Part shown: one piece after another, positions 5,343 through 6,286 of the stretch
How the letters are laid out: each line of letters begins with the position of its first letter
Numbering within the stretch: the stretch's first letter is position 1
Origin: CAYZXL01 sp964482435
GTDB lineage: Bacteria > Auribacterota > JABMQX01
Assembly (NCBI GenBank): GCA_964482435.1
Contig: CAYZXL010000126.1
Coordinates: 1 to 6,286, forward strand
DNA: 6,286 bases
Direction of reading: 5' to 3'
Notes under the pieces: model-generated
Databases searched by the model: none
Told to the model about the DNA's origin: nothing
What the model saw: the letters and a program-made list of their open reading frames with translations, nothing else
Made by a program: the position numbers and the translations under genes

Positions 5343-6286
5343 TCACTGCCGCCAGCGAAGTTCGACGAGAGAGACTGCGTATCGCGGCAAACTGAAATTC
5401 AGTTCCAGTTCCCCGTCGCGCACATCGGCGAAACGGATAGGTTCCAGGAGCTCCAATTCAGCAGCCTTGCGTAACTCCGCCAGGACCTCTGGGGTGGGGT
5501 TCTGTAGACTTCCGAGGCTCACCCAGCGGGTATAGGCGTTGCTATGAGAATCGTCAATTCGGTAGTGGACGACGCGTGCGCGGGACCGGATGCTGCCGCG
5601 CGCCTTGATGATGAGTCGCACTGGAGCGGGTTCCACTGGAATCATATCGTCGTGATAGTTCCAGAGGATTACCTGGACGCATTCATCGGTCGCAGTGGCC
5701 AGACCGTCTATGTCCGGTTTGTCCCGGACTCCCTCCTCGAGGATTCGGTCGAGACCGAGCGCCCCGGTACTGCTCACCGGGATTCGGTTGCCCTGAAGCA
5801 TCCCGAGCAGCTTGAACGCGTTCAGAACCGGCTTGTGAATCCCATTGGTTGACAGGGTGCGGAACCCCTCAAAGTAATCCTTCCCGTCGAACATGAAGGC
5901 CCAAGTCAACACACCCTGGAGATTCACTCCCTCACGAGCCGCCAGGTCCAACGTGTGCTTCATCAGCGAGACCTCGTACGCTGCGTATGCGCTACCGTTG
6001 CGATAGCCGTTCGCAGGATGGACTCGGGCGGAGAGGGCTGCCGCCCCCTCCGGGTCGCATTCGCCAATGATGATGGGCGTATGACGGAATTCCGGAAAGG
6101 ATGCAATGGTCGAGAAGTCGTGCCGGGTATTGCCGAGATTGAGGCCAAGATTCATTTGAGGATGGCCATTGACGAAATTTGCGCTTCCTTTGCTGTGAAA
6201 CCCGATATAGTCCAGTCGTGTGCCTTGTTGCCCGGTGACTGCATTCCTGCCGCGGAGACAGTGCTCGAGGAACTTCCGCAGGAATG
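5343..6286 (-). CDS. GH39 beta-xylosidase-like glycoside hydrolase (5' end beyond window)
   Basis: The gene runs in from the right edge. The reading frame stays open from base 6284 to the TGA at 5345-5343, giving 313 visible residues. The ATG at 6155 is internal, because the 43 codons upstream of it are clearly homologous to the family (LDYIGFHSKGS, then FVNGHPQ). Known family features: GH39 enzymes are retaining (alpha/beta)8-barrel glycosidases acting on xylosides and related sugars. Here the end of the barrel carries PIIIGECDPEG. Its Glu (visible residue 75, bases 6060-6062) lies where the GH39 nucleophile sits. The barrel continues through LTWAFMFDGKDYFEGFRTLS and NGIHKPVLNAFKLLG. A C-terminal beta-sandwich follows with the hallmark HYRIDDSHSNAYTRW at visible residues 240-254. 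The acid/base Glu and any signal peptide lie outside the window. The family assignment is firm; xylosidase as the exact activity is inferred, and another beta-glycosidase specificity is possible. No T-rich terminator follows the stop. Confidence 0.9.
   Translation of the reverse strand, partial: FLRKFLEHCLRGRNAVTGQQGTRLDYIGFHSKGSANFVNGHPQMNLGLNLGNTRHDFSTIASFPEFRHTPIIIGECDPEGAAALSARVHPANGYRNGSAYAAYEVSLMKHTLDLAAREGVNLQGVLTWAFMFDGKDYFEGFRTLSTNGIHKPVLNAFKLLGMLQGNRIPVSSTGALGLDRILEEGVRDKPDIDGLATATDECVQVILWNYHDDMIPVEPAPVRLIIKARGSIRSRARVVHYRIDDSHSNAYTRWVSLGSLQNPTPEVLAELRKAAELELLEPIRFADVRDGELELNFSLPRYAVSLVELRWRQ

Noticed and set aside
5544..5852. 102-codon plus-strand open frame opposite the GH39 gene
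   Set aside because: It is antisense to the conserved C-terminal sandwich of the glycosidase, so its apparent hydrophobic pattern is a shadow of that gene.

Overview
The window looks like a piece of a free-living, GC-moderate environmental bacterium, most plausibly Planctomycetota or a neighbouring group (Lentisphaerota, Hydrogenedentota, Verrucomicrobiota). This rests on protein style rather than a marker gene. The central gene has the architecture I associate with those lineages: signal anchor, methyltransferase-like domain, a 'DDWSHPYHGPDNN' junction and a PQQ-type beta-propeller. The right-hand gene is a GH39 glycosidase of an environmental subgroup, and the non-coding left end is full of short-period intergenic repeats that are widespread in such genomes. 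There are no tRNA, rRNA, CRISPR or transposase genes.

All three supported genes lie on the minus strand. Reading in transcription order (right to left): a GH39 beta-xylosidase-like enzyme enters from beyond the right edge and stops at 5343. A 375-nt non-coding gap (4968-5342) follows, with a candidate promoter, operator-like palindromes and a leader hairpin. Next is a 1038-residue exported or anchored PQQ-propeller protein (4967-1851) with a perfect Shine-Dalgarno. After 110 nt with no visible promoter or terminator comes a 415-residue protein (1740-493) with a signal peptide and a C-terminal membrane helix, of unknown function. The last two probably share a transcript.

The left 492 nt hold no convincing gene. 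They contain an inverted repeat of the 'CCAAGACGC...GCGTCCTTCGCGG' type, a small hairpin followed by four T, and a roughly 120-bp nested imperfect palindrome built from 8-9-nt units (GCAGAGNNN and CAGGANNNN with their complements).

Functionally, the glycosidase points to plant or algal polysaccharide use. The other two products appear to act outside the cytoplasm, one attached to the membrane by a C-terminal helix. Whether the three cooperate cannot be told from sequence. The most interesting points are the degenerate methyltransferase-like module fused to a propeller, the cysteine cluster between its two propeller halves, the cysteine-paired (CPC, CEC) membrane protein next to it, and the layered repeat island.
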